From NCBI RefSeq assembly GCF_026314945.1, contig NZ_CP111121.1, positions 2,170,001 through 2,234,000 of the forward strand: 64,000 nt of DNA, written 5' to 3'. This DNA comes from Chryseobacterium fluminis (GTDB taxonomy: Bacteria; Bacteroidota; Bacteroidia; Flavobacteriales; Weeksellaceae). The notes beneath the pieces are model-generated. The model had not been told where the DNA came from. It did no database searches and saw nothing but the letters and a program-made list of their open reading frames with translations. Shown here one piece after another: positions 27,145-35,300 of this stretch; the first letter of the stretch is position 1; the number at the start of each line of letters is the position of its first letter. The translations under genes and the position numbers were made by a program.

Positions 27145-27558
27145 TCAACGATTAATTTTTTTCTCCAGAAACTGACAGATCAGCCATCCTATCCACACGC
27201 CAAAAGTATTCAATAGGATATCATCTACTTCAAAGATCCCCATTCTTGTAAAATACTGTAACCCTTCGACGATCACAATGGCCGAAACAAAAGTGAAAAT
27301 CAGCTTTTTCAGATCTGAAAGCTGAGGAAAAACCCAGTCTAAAAACCCAAAAGGAATAAACATCACAATATTTCCCAGAACTATAATAACAATCGCTCTC
27401 CAGGAAACAGTCTCCTTAATAAATCTGACGGTTGTCAACACAGGCGCTAAAGTAAGAAGGTTGTCTTCATACTGAAATCTGCCCATTCCCAAAAACATGA
27501 GATACAGCAAATAAAAAGTATAGGGAACGATGATAATTTTATAAAATTTCTTTATCAT
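27145..27558 (-). CDS. VanZ-like membrane protein
   Basis: About 137 residues from the ATG at 27558. Four hydrophobic segments with the VanZ-family loop FIPFGFLDWVFP between the second and third, and IVEGLQYFTRMGIFEVDDIL with the family's D-D motif before the last helix. VanZ-like proteins in glycopeptide-resistance clusters give low teicoplanin resistance, but most homologues have no assigned role. An upstream TTG start lies in the promoter box and is rejected. Divergent from lnt. Confidence 0.8.
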   Translation of the reverse strand: MIKKFYKIIIVPYTFYLLYLMFLGMGRFQYEDNLLTLAPVLTTVRFIKETVSWRAIVIIVLGNIVMFIPFGFLDWVFPQLSDLKKLIFTFVSAIVIVEGLQYFTRMGIFEVDDILLNTFGVWIGWLICQFLEKKINR

Positions 27559-27564
27559 TAATTG

Positions 27565-27596
27565 CAAATTTATTCATTTCAAAAACATTAAATTTG
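27565..27596. promoter_or_regulatory. Divergent promoters between the VanZ-like gene and lnt
   Basis: Minus strand: TAAATTTG (27565-27572), 6 bp before the VanZ-like ATG. Plus strand: TAAATTTG (27589-27596), 17 bp before the lnt ATG. The two boxes are 16 bp apart and face away from each other. Confidence 0.55.
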
Positions 27597-27613
27597 TGTA
27601 TTAAATAAATTTA

Positions 27614-29248
27614 ATGAAATACGTTTTACTTACCCTGATTTCAGCGATGCTCCTGTGTATATCGTGGCCCACGTACGGGGTTCCGTTTTTTATATTTTTC
27701 GCCCTTGTTCCGTTAATGATGATGGAGCACGGCATATCAAAATTTTCAGATTACAACAGAAAAAGCTGGGTGGTTTTCGGACTTTCCTACCTTTGTTTTG
27801 TTATTTGGAATGCAGTTACCACAGGATGGCTGTACGGCTCAAAGAATCCGGATGGCAGCCATTCTATGATGGCAGTGCTGTTTCCGGTTTTAATTAATTC
27901 TCTTCTGTATTCACTGGTTTTTCAATGTTATCATTGGTATAAAAATGCACAGGGAACGTACTGGGGATTGGCTTTTCTGATTGCCATCTGGATGAGTTTT
28001 GAAAAGTTTCACCTGAACTGGGAACTGACCTGGCCGTGGCTGAATCTCGGCAATGTATTTTCAGAATATCCGAAAATGGTTCAGTGGTATGATACTCTGG
28101 GGGCTACCGGAGGAAGCTTTTGGATCCTGCTGACCAATGTGCTGGTATTTTATACCGTAAGAACCTGGGAAGCCGGAAGAAAGAGAAAAGATCTGATCAG
28201 GAATACTTCGTTCATTGTAGGATTAATTGCAGTTCCTATGGTTATTTCCATAGTTAAATATAATAATTTTGATGAAAAACCAACCGGACAGGTCAATGTT
28301 TTAATGCTTCAGCCTGATCTTGATCCTTATTCCGAGAAATACGCGAAAGACAGCCTGACGATCCTCGGTGATCTTTTAAAACTGGCAGAGGACAATTCGA
28401 AAGGAAAAATAGATTATTATATCGCTCCGGAAACAGCGATTCCCGGGAGAGGATCTATTTCTGAAAATGCATTCGAAAAAAGCTTTCTCTTAAATAACAT
28501 CAAAGATTTTTTATCAAAGCATCCCGGTTCCGTATTGGCGACAGGAATTTCTTCCCACCGCTTCTATACCCGTCAGGAGAATCTTCCAAAAGAAGCCTAT
28601 CAGCTTAACCCGGGCCTTTGGGTAGAAAACTATAATTCAGCAGTACAGATTGTTCCGGATAAGAAAGTAGAAGTTTACCATAAGGGAAAATTGGTGCCTG
28701 GGGTTGAAATATTCCCTTATATGGGTGTCCTCAAACCGCTTTTAGGCGATGCCATGATTAACCTGGGCGGCACTGTTGCCTCACTGGGAACAGATGACGA
28801 AAGAGTCGCCTTTTCCAATCCGTACAATAAGGGAAAAATAGCGCCGATCATTTGTTACGAAAGTATTTATGGGGAATTCGTGGGTGATTACGTAAAAAAA
28901 GGGGCTAACTTTTTGGGAATTATGACCAATGACTCATGGTGGGGGGTTACCGAAGGACACAAGCAGCTTTTATCATATGCTAAACTCAGAGCCATCGAGA
29001 CAAGAAGAGAGATCGTGCGTGCTGCCAACAGTGGAATTTCTGCTCACATCGATGCCAAAGGAGAAACAACAGCTGATACTTTCTATGGAGATCAGACCAC
29101 TTTATTTTCAAAAGTAAATCTGTATGAGCAACAGACTTTTTATACAAGGGCCGGAGATCTTCTGTCAAGATTCTCCATTTTTGCACTGGGCTTTTTAGTG
29201 TTTTATTATCTGATTAAGAGATTCCAGAACAGGAAGAAGAAAGCCTGA
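27614..29248 (+). CDS. lnt: Apolipoprotein N-acyltransferase
   Basis: A 544-residue inner-membrane enzyme that adds the third acyl chain to lipoproteins. The N-terminal half has about six membrane helices with FHLNWELTWPWLNLGNVF; the periplasmic half is a nitrilase-like domain with the catalytic Glu in APETAIPG, the Lys in YHKGKLVPGVEIFPY and the Cys in PIICYESIYG. MTNDSWWG and REIVRAANSGISA are further family motifs. A C-terminal helix closes the protein. Many lipoproteins in this window would be substrates. Two hairpins follow. Confidence 0.95.
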   Translation: MKYVLLTLISAMLLCISWPTYGVPFFIFFALVPLMMMEHGISKFSDYNRKSWVVFGLSYLCFVIWNAVTTGWLYGSKNPDGSHSMMAVLFPVLINSLLYSLVFQCYHWYKNAQGTYWGLAFLIAIWMSFEKFHLNWELTWPWLNLGNVFSEYPKMVQWYDTLGATGGSFWILLTNVLVFYTVRTWEAGRKRKDLIRNTSFIVGLIAVPMVISIVKYNNFDEKPTGQVNVLMLQPDLDPYSEKYAKDSLTILGDLLKLAEDNSKGKIDYYIAPETAIPGRGSISENAFEKSFLLNNIKDFLSKHPGSVLATGISSHRFYTRQENLPKEAYQLNPGLWVENYNSAVQIVPDKKVEVYHKGKLVPGVEIFPYMGVLKPLLGDAMINLGGTVASLGTDDERVAFSNPYNKGKIAPIICYESIYGEFVGDYVKKGANFLGIMTNDSWWGVTEGHKQLLSYAKLRAIETRREIVRAANSGISAHIDAKGETTADTFYGDQTTLFSKVNLYEQQTFYTRAGDLLSRFSIFALGFLVFYYLIKRFQNRKKKA

Positions 29249-29316
29249 TTCTCTGTCTGAGAATATGAATGAATATCGAGAGCAGAGCAGATCTGAACCT
29301 CGTCTGTTAATAAAAA

Positions 29317-29343
29317 GGCAGCTTACATAATAAAGCTGCCATT
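29317..29343 (+). terminator. Hairpin after lnt
   Basis: Perfect stem GGCAGCTT/AAGCTGCC with an 8-nt loop; the T run is weak, so it may act from either strand. Confidence 0.5.
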
Positions 29344-29363
29344 GAATAAAACTAGTGAAAGAA

Positions 29364-29387
29364 GAGCCGGCTGGACGTCCGGCTTTT
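29364..29387 (+). terminator. Second hairpin after lnt
   Basis: Stem AGCCGG/CCGGCT followed by TTTT. A tandem terminator with the previous hairpin. Confidence 0.55.
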
Positions 29388-29714
29388 CCCGTGTAAACAA
29401 ATGAATTTCAACCATTGAATAATTGAAATGAATAGCTTTGGTCAGTCATCACCATCATTAAATCACTTATAGAACATACCCGTATCTAAATAATAATTCG
29501 TTTAAACATTACAGGCCGTTTCCGTGACAATCAAATGAGCCATATTAGCATGATATTACAAGTAAAAACAAGGATATATTTAAATTTTTATGGTAAACAG
29601 TTATCGGGATATGAAATATATCATTACAAGGCGATACACTGCTTAGGTATTGTTTTTATTTAAAAATTCACTTGTAATGATCAGCCACTTATTTGTAAAT
29701 AATTACTAAAAGAT
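29388..29714. other. Intergenic stretch before rpmB, no gene seen
   Basis: AT-rich. It contains a perfect 10-bp inverted repeat TCATTACAAG (29621-29630) and CTTGTAATGA (29671-29680) with a 40-bp spacer, upstream of the ribosomal promoter. No RNA gene was recognised. Confidence 0.5.
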
Positions 29715-29745
29715 TTGCCTATCTAAAAAATTCTTTGTTATTTTG
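29715..29745 (+). promoter_or_regulatory. Promoter of the ribosomal protein operon
   Basis: TTG (29715-29717), 20-bp spacer, then TTATTTTG (29738-29745), one base off the TAnnTTTG consensus, 36 bp before the rpmB start. Confidence 0.5.
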
Positions 29746-29781
29746 CAACCTCAAATATTATACAAATAAGAACATCGAGAT

Positions 29782-30024
29782 ATGTCAAGAATTTGCCAAA
29801 TAACAGGAAAGCGTGCAATGGTTGGTAACAACGTTTCTCACGCTAATAACAAAACGAAGCGTCGTTTTGAAATTAACTTATTGGAGAAGAAGTTTTACCT
29901 TCCGGAGCAAGATAAGCACGTAACACTGAAAGTATCAGCTCATGGATTGAGAGTGATTAACAAGATTGGAATCGAGGAAGCTATTGAAAGAGCTACTAGA
30001 AACGGATTGATTAAAAAGAATTAA
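29782..30024 (+). CDS. rpmB: 50S ribosomal protein L28
   Basis: An 80-residue basic protein of the large ribosomal subunit. It opens [20 protein letters not shown], with the family's [18 protein letters not shown] stretch, and ends GLIKKN. The usual zinc-ligand Cys pairs of some L28 forms are absent, as in many Bacteroidota. It heads an operon with L33 and DUF4295; the gap to rpmG is 6 bp. Confidence 0.97.
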   Translation: MSRICQITGKRAMVGNNVSHANNKTKRRFEINLLEKKFYLPEQDKHVTLKVSAHGLRVINKIGIEEAIERATRNGLIKKN

Positions 30025-30030
30025 TAAATC

Positions 30031-30213
30031 ATGGCAAAAAAAGGAAACAGAGTTCAAGTAATTCTTGAATGCACAGAGCACAAAGAAAGTGGTATGCCAG
30101 GAATGTCAAGATACATTTCTACAAAAAATAAAAAGAACACTACAGAGAGATTAGAGCTTAAAAAGTATAATCCTGTTCTTAAAAGATCTACCCTTCACAA
30201 AGAAATCAAGTAA
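30031..30213 (+). CDS. rpmG: 50S ribosomal protein L33
   Basis: A 60-residue basic large-subunit protein: [20 protein letters not shown], then [20 protein letters not shown] and [15 protein letters not shown]. The CxxC zinc pairs of zinc-type L33 are missing (only one Cys), so this is the zinc-independent form. It is co-transcribed with rpmB and the short DUF4295 gene. Confidence 0.96.
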   Translation: MAKKGNRVQVILECTEHKESGMPGMSRYISTKNKKNTTERLELKKYNPVLKRSTLHKEIK

Positions 30214-30233
30214 TTTATAAAATATAATTTACC

Positions 30234-30386
30234 ATGGCAAAGAAAGTAGTAGCAACCCTACAAAGCGGACAGTCAAAAAAAATGACTAAAGTCGTGAAAA
30301 TGGTGAAGTCTTCTAAATCAGGAGCTTACGTTTTCGAAGAAAAAGTAATGAATGCAGACGAAGTGGATGGATTTTTGAAAAAATAA
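30234..30386 (+). CDS. DUF4295 small protein
   Basis: A 50-residue lysine-rich protein starting MAKKVVATLQSGQSKKMTKV and ending DEVDGFLKK. It belongs to DUF4295, a Bacteroidota family nearly always found directly after L28 and L33, as here (20 bp after rpmG). It may be ribosome-associated, judging by charge and context only. A terminator hairpin follows. Confidence 0.85.
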   Translation: MAKKVVATLQSGQSKKMTKVVKMVKSSKSGAYVFEEKVMNADEVDGFLKK

Positions 30387-30411
30387 TCCCTACTTTATTT
30401 ACAATATAAAA

Positions 30412-30437
30412 AAACTACTCATCTTTTGGGTAGTTTT
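30412..30437 (+). terminator. Terminator of the rpmB operon
   Basis: Stem AACTACTC/GGGTAGTT (one wobble) followed by seven T. Confidence 0.7.
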
Positions 30438-30442
30438 TTTGT

Positions 30443-30450
30443 TATCTTTG
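30443..30450 (+). promoter_or_regulatory. -7 box for ftsY
   Basis: TATCTTTG directly after the preceding terminator. It would give a leader of about 120 nt before the ftsY ATG at 30579; no structured regulatory RNA was recognised in that leader. Confidence 0.45.
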
Positions 30451-30578
30451 TTTTAATCTAGCTGGAAGTCAGATGCCGGAAGCCGGTTAGCCATTCTTGT
30501 TTCGACAGAAATGGTATATCATCAGCTTCTCATCTTCCTGCTTCTATCCTTAAACATTAAAATTCCGTAATTCATAAG

Positions 30579-31532
30579 ATGAGTTGGTTTAAAAAGATTT
30601 TTAAAAAAGAAGAAAAAGAAACCTTAGATAAAGGATTGGAAAAATCCAGTCAGGGTTTTTTTGAAAAAATGACAAAAGCCGTAGTCGGTAAAAGCAAAGT
30701 AGATGATGAAGTTCTGGATAATCTGGAAGAAATACTGATTGCTTCCGATGTAGGCGCCTCCACCACCATCAAAATCATCGAAAGAATTGAAGAACGGGTT
30801 GCCAGAGATAAATATGTAAGTGTAAATGAACTGGACCATATTCTGCGTGAAGAGATTTCAGGACTTTTGCTTGAGAATCCTCATGCAGGAACCGGAAATA
30901 TAGATACCTCCAAAAAGCCATATGTGATTATGGTCGTAGGAGTAAACGGAGTAGGAAAAACAACGACTATCGGAAAATTGGCTCACCAATTCAAATCTGA
31001 AGGAAAAAAGGTAGTATTAGGCGCCGGAGATACATTCAGGGCAGCTGCCGTCGACCAGTTGGTGATCTGGAGTGAAAGGGTCGGTGTTCCCATTATAAGA
31101 CAGGATATGGGGTCTGATCCGGCTTCAGTTGCGTTCGATACAGTACAGAGCGCTGTAGCCCAGAATGCGGATGTGGTCATCATTGACACTGCGGGCAGAC
31201 TTCATAATAAGATTAACCTGATGAATGAGCTCTCAAAAATTAAACGAGTAATGCAAAAGGTTATTCCTGATGCGCCTCACGAAATTTTATTGGTTCTTGA
31301 TGGCTCAACGGGACAGAATGCTTTCGAACAGGCAAAACAATTTACGGCAGCTACCGAAGTAAATGCTTTAGCTGTGACAAAACTGGACGGAACCGCAAAA
31401 GGAGGAGTCGTCATTGGTATCTCCGATCAGTTTCAGATTCCGGTAAAATACATTGGAGTGGGTGAAAAGATGCAGGATCTCCAATTGTTCAATGGCACGG
31501 AATTTGTCGATTCGTTCTTCAAGAAAAGATGA
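30579..31532 (+). CDS. ftsY: Signal recognition particle receptor FtsY
   Basis: A 317-residue GTPase that docks SRP-ribosome complexes to the membrane. A short charged N-terminal amphipathic start (MSWFKKIFKKEEKE) replaces the long acidic A domain. N domain about 20-95, G domain after: GVNGVGKTTTIGKLA (P loop), DTFRAAAVDQL, DTAGRLHNK (G3), TKLDGTAKGG (G4), and GVGEKMQDLQLFN at the end. It follows the rpmB-rpmG-DUF4295 operon, a gene order common in Bacteroidota. Confidence 0.96.
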   Translation: MSWFKKIFKKEEKETLDKGLEKSSQGFFEKMTKAVVGKSKVDDEVLDNLEEILIASDVGASTTIKIIERIEERVARDKYVSVNELDHILREEISGLLLENPHAGTGNIDTSKKPYVIMVVGVNGVGKTTTIGKLAHQFKSEGKKVVLGAGDTFRAAAVDQLVIWSERVGVPIIRQDMGSDPASVAFDTVQSAVAQNADVVIIDTAGRLHNKINLMNELSKIKRVMQKVIPDAPHEILLVLDGSTGQNAFEQAKQFTAATEVNALAVTKLDGTAKGGVVIGISDQFQIPVKYIGVGEKMQDLQLFNGTEFVDSFFKKR

Positions 31533-31604
31533 TTTAATCATGTTTTCCCAATATAGTAATATCAAACTTCATTAAATATTCACCATTTAAAAAATTTACA
31601 AACT

Positions 31605-31868
31605 ATGGGATTCTTAACATGGATTATTTTCGGACTTATCGCCGGAGCAATCGCTAAACTTATTATGCCGGGCACTCAGGGAGGAGGCTGGCTTATTACC
31701 ATTATCTTAGGAATTATCGGGGCCTTTGTAGGAGGAGCCATCGGAGTGTATGTACTTCACTGGGGAGACGTAACTTCTTTCTGGAATCCAAGAAGCTGGA
31801 TTCTGGCCATCGGAGGAGCATTGATTGTCCTTTGGATTTACGGAATGGCAACAAGAAGAAATACATAA
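31605..31868 (+). CDS. GlsB/YeaQ/YmgE-family small membrane protein
   Basis: An 87-residue protein with three glycine-rich helices: FLTWIIFGLIAGAIAKLIMP, then GGGWLITIILGIIGAFVGGA, then WILAIGGALIVLWIYGM. This matches the transglycosylase-associated/GlsB family, often stress-induced in other bacteria. It sits alone between ftsY and a strong bidirectional terminator. Confidence 0.85.
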   Translation: MGFLTWIIFGLIAGAIAKLIMPGTQGGGWLITIILGIIGAFVGGAIGVYVLHWGDVTSFWNPRSWILAIGGALIVLWIYGMATRRNT

Positions 31869-31892
31869 TCAATTTTCTGATTATAAAAAATG

Positions 31893-31925
31893 AAGCGGCG
31901 GATTTGAAATTCAAATCCGCCGCTT
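31893..31925. terminator. Strong bidirectional terminator
   Basis: A 33-nt near-perfect palindrome with 16-bp arms (AAGCGGCGGATTTGAA and its complement) between the convergent GlsB-like gene and sppA. Confidence 0.75.
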
Positions 31926-31947
31926 TCTGTACAATAATATAATTTAG

Positions 31948-33702
31948 TTAGTTTATTCTGATTTCATAAGGCATCTGCATTTTTACCTCAGACTTTAATT
32001 TTTCATCGGTAATCTGCTGGAAAATTTCATAATTAGCCTTTCCTATTTTATTCTTAATCACTCTTGCAGAGATATCATCTTCGTTCAGATTCTGGAAAAC
32101 CTGTTCAAATGCAGTCATCTTTTTAGGATAGGTGCTTACGTCGTATGATTTTACACCGGCCTTTTGTGCTGCAAATTTTACAGCATCACTAAGACTTCCC
32201 AGCTCATCTACAAGTCCGATCTGTTTGGCACGGGTCCCGCTCCATACTCTTCCGCCACCAATGCTGTCAATCTGTTCGAAAGTCTGCTTCCTGTTTTGAG
32301 TAACAAAATGAACGAATCTTTTATAAGTACCTTCCACACTTCTGGTCATCATGGTTACTCCATGAGGAGTCAGACCATTTAAGCTTGAAAAATAAGCAGA
32401 ATTGGCATTGGTTCCAACAATATCCGAGCGTACCCCGTTTTTGTTGGCCACCTCCTTAAAATAAGGCAGTACACCAAAAACGCCGATCGATCCGGTAAGT
32501 GTATTGGGCTCAGAGTAGATTTTATCAGCAGCCATCGCAATATAATATCCTCCGGATGCTGCATAGTCACCGAAAGAAACAATCAGAGGCTTCTTCTTTT
32601 TTAACTGCTGAAGTTCAAATAAAATTTCATCTGATGCATTTGCACTTCCTCCCGGAGAATTGATTCTCAGAACAACAGCCTTTACCTTATCATTCTTCTG
32701 CAGATCTTTAATATATTTAATATATTTCTCAGAATTAATATCATTGTAGTCGTCGCCACTGTTAATGGACCCTGAAGCATATAACACCGCTACCTGATCA
32801 CCCGAGCCGCTTTCCTCTTCATAGGAAGCAATATATTTCCCCAAAGAAATTTTGTTCAGCTTATCTTTTTCTTTTAACTGCAGCTTAGATTTAATGATCT
32901 GGTCATATTCTGAATGCTGGATGAGTTTATCCGTGAGTTTATGTTTTAAGGTAAGCTCCGGAATCATTCCGTACAGGCTGTCAACAGAGCTTCTGAACGC
33001 AGCAGTGTCTATTTTTCTGGATACGGCCATCTTATCGGCTGTATTTTTCCACAGATCGTTTAAAAGAACACTTAACTGCTCTTTGTTTTCAGGGGAAATA
33101 TCATTTCTCAGAAAAGGTTCCACAGCAGATTTAAATTTCCCATGACGGATCACTTCTATGCCAATCCCGTATTTATCTGCGAAATCCTTGAAAAAGGTGA
33201 CCTCCGTAGCCAATCCTTTTAATTCGATCATTCCTGACGGATTTAAATAATACTGGTCAGCAACAGATCCCAAATAATAAGAACTCTGGGATACGTTATT
33301 ACCATATGCATAGATGAACTTACCGCTTTTTTTGAAATCCTGAAGTGCATTTCTCAGATCATCAATCTGCGTAATTCCAGCATTCAGATTATCTGCTTCA
33401 ATACTGATCCCTTTTATATTATCATCCGTTTTTGCCTTACGGATCGCTTCCAGTGCCTCATAGATCAGGATACTTTTATTCTGACTGCTCATAGTAAATA
33501 GTCCACCCTGCTCTTCTGTAGGACTATCAATAATCTGTGTATTTAAATTAATGGTGAGTACAGAATTCTTTTTTACAATTACCGATTTTTCACCACTCAT
33601 AGAACTAAATACAAGTAACATAATAAAAAAGAAGAAAAATACCACACATAGTAAGATAATTGCCACTATATTTGCTAAGACATTTTTAAAAAAGCTTTTC
33701 AT
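31948..33702 (-). CDS. sppA: Signal peptide peptidase SppA (long form)
   Basis: A 584-residue membrane-anchored serine protease that clears cleaved signal peptides. One N-terminal transmembrane helix (residues about 8-35), then two tandem SppA/ClpP-like domains. The Ser/Lys dyad is split as in E. coli SppA: Lys in RHGKFKSAVEPF in the first half and Ser in FGDYAASGGYYIA in the second. RINSPGGSANASDEI and LTGSIGVFG are further motifs. Start ATG at 33702 lies 19 bp from the divergent folK start, so its promoter must lie inside folK. Confidence 0.93.
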   Translation of the reverse strand: MKSFFKNVLANIVAIILLCVVFFFFFIMLLVFSSMSGEKSVIVKKNSVLTINLNTQIIDSPTEEQGGLFTMSSQNKSILIYEALEAIRKAKTDDNIKGISIEADNLNAGITQIDDLRNALQDFKKSGKFIYAYGNNVSQSSYYLGSVADQYYLNPSGMIELKGLATEVTFFKDFADKYGIGIEVIRHGKFKSAVEPFLRNDISPENKEQLSVLLNDLWKNTADKMAVSRKIDTAAFRSSVDSLYGMIPELTLKHKLTDKLIQHSEYDQIIKSKLQLKEKDKLNKISLGKYIASYEEESGSGDQVAVLYASGSINSGDDYNDINSEKYIKYIKDLQKNDKVKAVVLRINSPGGSANASDEILFELQQLKKKKPLIVSFGDYAASGGYYIAMAADKIYSEPNTLTGSIGVFGVLPYFKEVANKNGVRSDIVGTNANSAYFSSLNGLTPHGVTMMTRSVEGTYKRFVHFVTQNRKQTFEQIDSIGGGRVWSGTRAKQIGLVDELGSLSDAVKFAAQKAGVKSYDVSTYPKKMTAFEQVFQNLNEDDISARVIKNKIGKANYEIFQQITDEKLKSEVKMQMPYEIRIN

Positions 33703-33721
33703 AAATCAATCATTTTCCTAT

Positions 33722-34141
33722 ATGTCGCAGCAAATAGCCGTTTTGTTACTGGGAAGTAATCTGGGTGATCCCCAAAAAAATATAGAAACCGCGCTTAAAA
33801 GGATCGAACGTGGTGAAAATGAGATATTAAAATTAAGTGAATTTTTAATATCACAACCTGTGGAATTTGTTAGTTCCAATATTTTTTGTAATATTGCAAC
33901 AGTAATATCCACAGACTTTTCACCTATTCAACTGCTTGATTTTGTAAAAGGTATTGAAATTGAGATGGGAAGACTTAATGATTCGAAAATATCAGGAGGC
34001 TATACAGATAGAATAATTGATATTGATATCGTTAAATATAATGAATTAAAGTTCTCATCAGAAAGGTTAAATATCCCTCATAAAAAACATCTTTTTGAAA
34101 GGGAGTTTTCCAGGATTTTATTAACAAATTTATTTGAATAA
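33722..34141 (+). CDS. folK: 2-amino-4-hydroxy-6-hydroxymethyldihydropteridine pyrophosphokinase
   Basis: A 139-residue HPPK enzyme of folate synthesis, which pyrophosphorylates 6-hydroxymethyldihydropterin. Start ATG at 33722 (MSQQIAVLLLGSNLGDPQKN); a longer upstream frame overlaps sppA and is not used. LLGSNLGD is the nucleotide-binding signature; the metal-binding DxD is in RIIDIDIVKYN, and LNIPHKKHLFEREF ends the fold. The commonly seen GPR before the acidic motif is replaced by YTD. Divergent from sppA. Confidence 0.88.
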   Translation: MSQQIAVLLLGSNLGDPQKNIETALKRIERGENEILKLSEFLISQPVEFVSSNIFCNIATVISTDFSPIQLLDFVKGIEIEMGRLNDSKISGGYTDRIIDIDIVKYNELKFSSERLNIPHKKHLFEREFSRILLTNLFE

Positions 34142-34153
34142 AACATAAAATAT

Positions 34154-35266
34154 ATGAAATTAGGTTTATTATTATTGGCCGCCTTACCTATTGCTACTTA
34201 TGCTCAGGACAGTATCGCTGTAAGTTCTACCAACGAATATCCGAATACTTTTTCCTCAGGTTCTGCCAATGTGCAACCATTCACCAACAAAGCTAAAAGA
34301 TTTAATGATTGGTCTATCTCGATCGGAGGAGGAGCTGCATTTATGACTCATGCAGATCTCACGTCATTCTATGACAAAGAGATCAATTGGGGGTATAATT
34401 CATATGTCAGCGTTGACAAACAAATTACTCATACTTTTGGAGTAAGCCTGATGTATCAGCGAGGGGAAACCAATCAGAAAGCCATGCTCGACGGGCAGGC
34501 AGGAATCGCTGCAGGTGTAGCTGAAGCCAATACAAAGTACAATCAGGTGGCCCTATTGGGAGACATTAACCTGTCAAATCTTTTGAGAAGAACAGATAAC
34601 CACTCTCCGTACCGGTGGGCTTTCCACGGATATGCCGGTATTGGTGTTCAGGGGTACAAAACTTCTCTGCATGATAACAATGAATTCAGATGGAGCGACA
34701 ATCCGAAAAGAGTTCCTCTTTTTATCGAGCAGGATCTTGACATCAATTCTATTTTCTATCAATTCGGAATGGGTCTGAAGTATAATGTATCCAATCTGAT
34801 TGATATCGAAGCCAGAACGATGTATATGATCAGCGGGGATGATGAATTTGATGGTGGCGGATGGTCTGGTCCTGCGGACTACGACCCTTCTTCACAAGTT
34901 TCCAAATATAACATGATCAGTAAAAAGAGAAGTGATAATGCATGGACTGTGAACCTGGGGGTTTCTTTCAAATTAGGAAAACATCAATCTCACCTGGCAT
35001 GGCATGATCCTTTGCAGGAAGCTTATTACAGGGTAAATGTTCTGGAGAATGCATCCACAGACCTTGTTGTGTGTGAAAAAGGAGATCTTGACAATGACGG
35101 CGTTTGCGACGATTGGGACAGAGAACTTAATACTCCTGCCGGGGCAAGAGTAGACGGATCAGGAACAGCTTTAGATATGGATCTGGACGGTGTTATCGAT
35201 TTATACGATAAATGTGTAACCGTTCCTGGACCGGTAGAAAACAACGGCTGCCCTACCAACAGATAA
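34154..35266 (+). CDS. OmpA-like beta-barrel protein without the peptidoglycan-binding domain
   Basis: A 370-residue outer-membrane protein: signal MKLGLLLLAALPIATYAQ, a beta-barrel (about 45-285), and thrombospondin type 3-like calcium repeats (GDLDNDGVCDDWDRELN, DMDLDGVIDLYDKC). It ends at ENNGCPTNR, exactly where its tandem paralogue continues into an OmpA C-terminal domain. It begins 12 bp after folK. Identity of long motifs (NTFSSGSANV, FTNK.KRFNDW, NLLRR.DNHSPYRWA) shows a recent duplication with the next gene. It probably folds as a barrel but cannot hold peptidoglycan in the usual way. Confidence 0.82.
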   Translation: MKLGLLLLAALPIATYAQDSIAVSSTNEYPNTFSSGSANVQPFTNKAKRFNDWSISIGGGAAFMTHADLTSFYDKEINWGYNSYVSVDKQITHTFGVSLMYQRGETNQKAMLDGQAGIAAGVAEANTKYNQVALLGDINLSNLLRRTDNHSPYRWAFHGYAGIGVQGYKTSLHDNNEFRWSDNPKRVPLFIEQDLDINSIFYQFGMGLKYNVSNLIDIEARTMYMISGDDEFDGGGWSGPADYDPSSQVSKYNMISKKRSDNAWTVNLGVSFKLGKHQSHLAWHDPLQEAYYRVNVLENASTDLVVCEKGDLDNDGVCDDWDRELNTPAGARVDGSGTALDMDLDGVIDLYDKCVTVPGPVENNGCPTNR

Positions 35267-35300
35267 AAAATCATTTAATTAACTAAATAAAAAATACACT

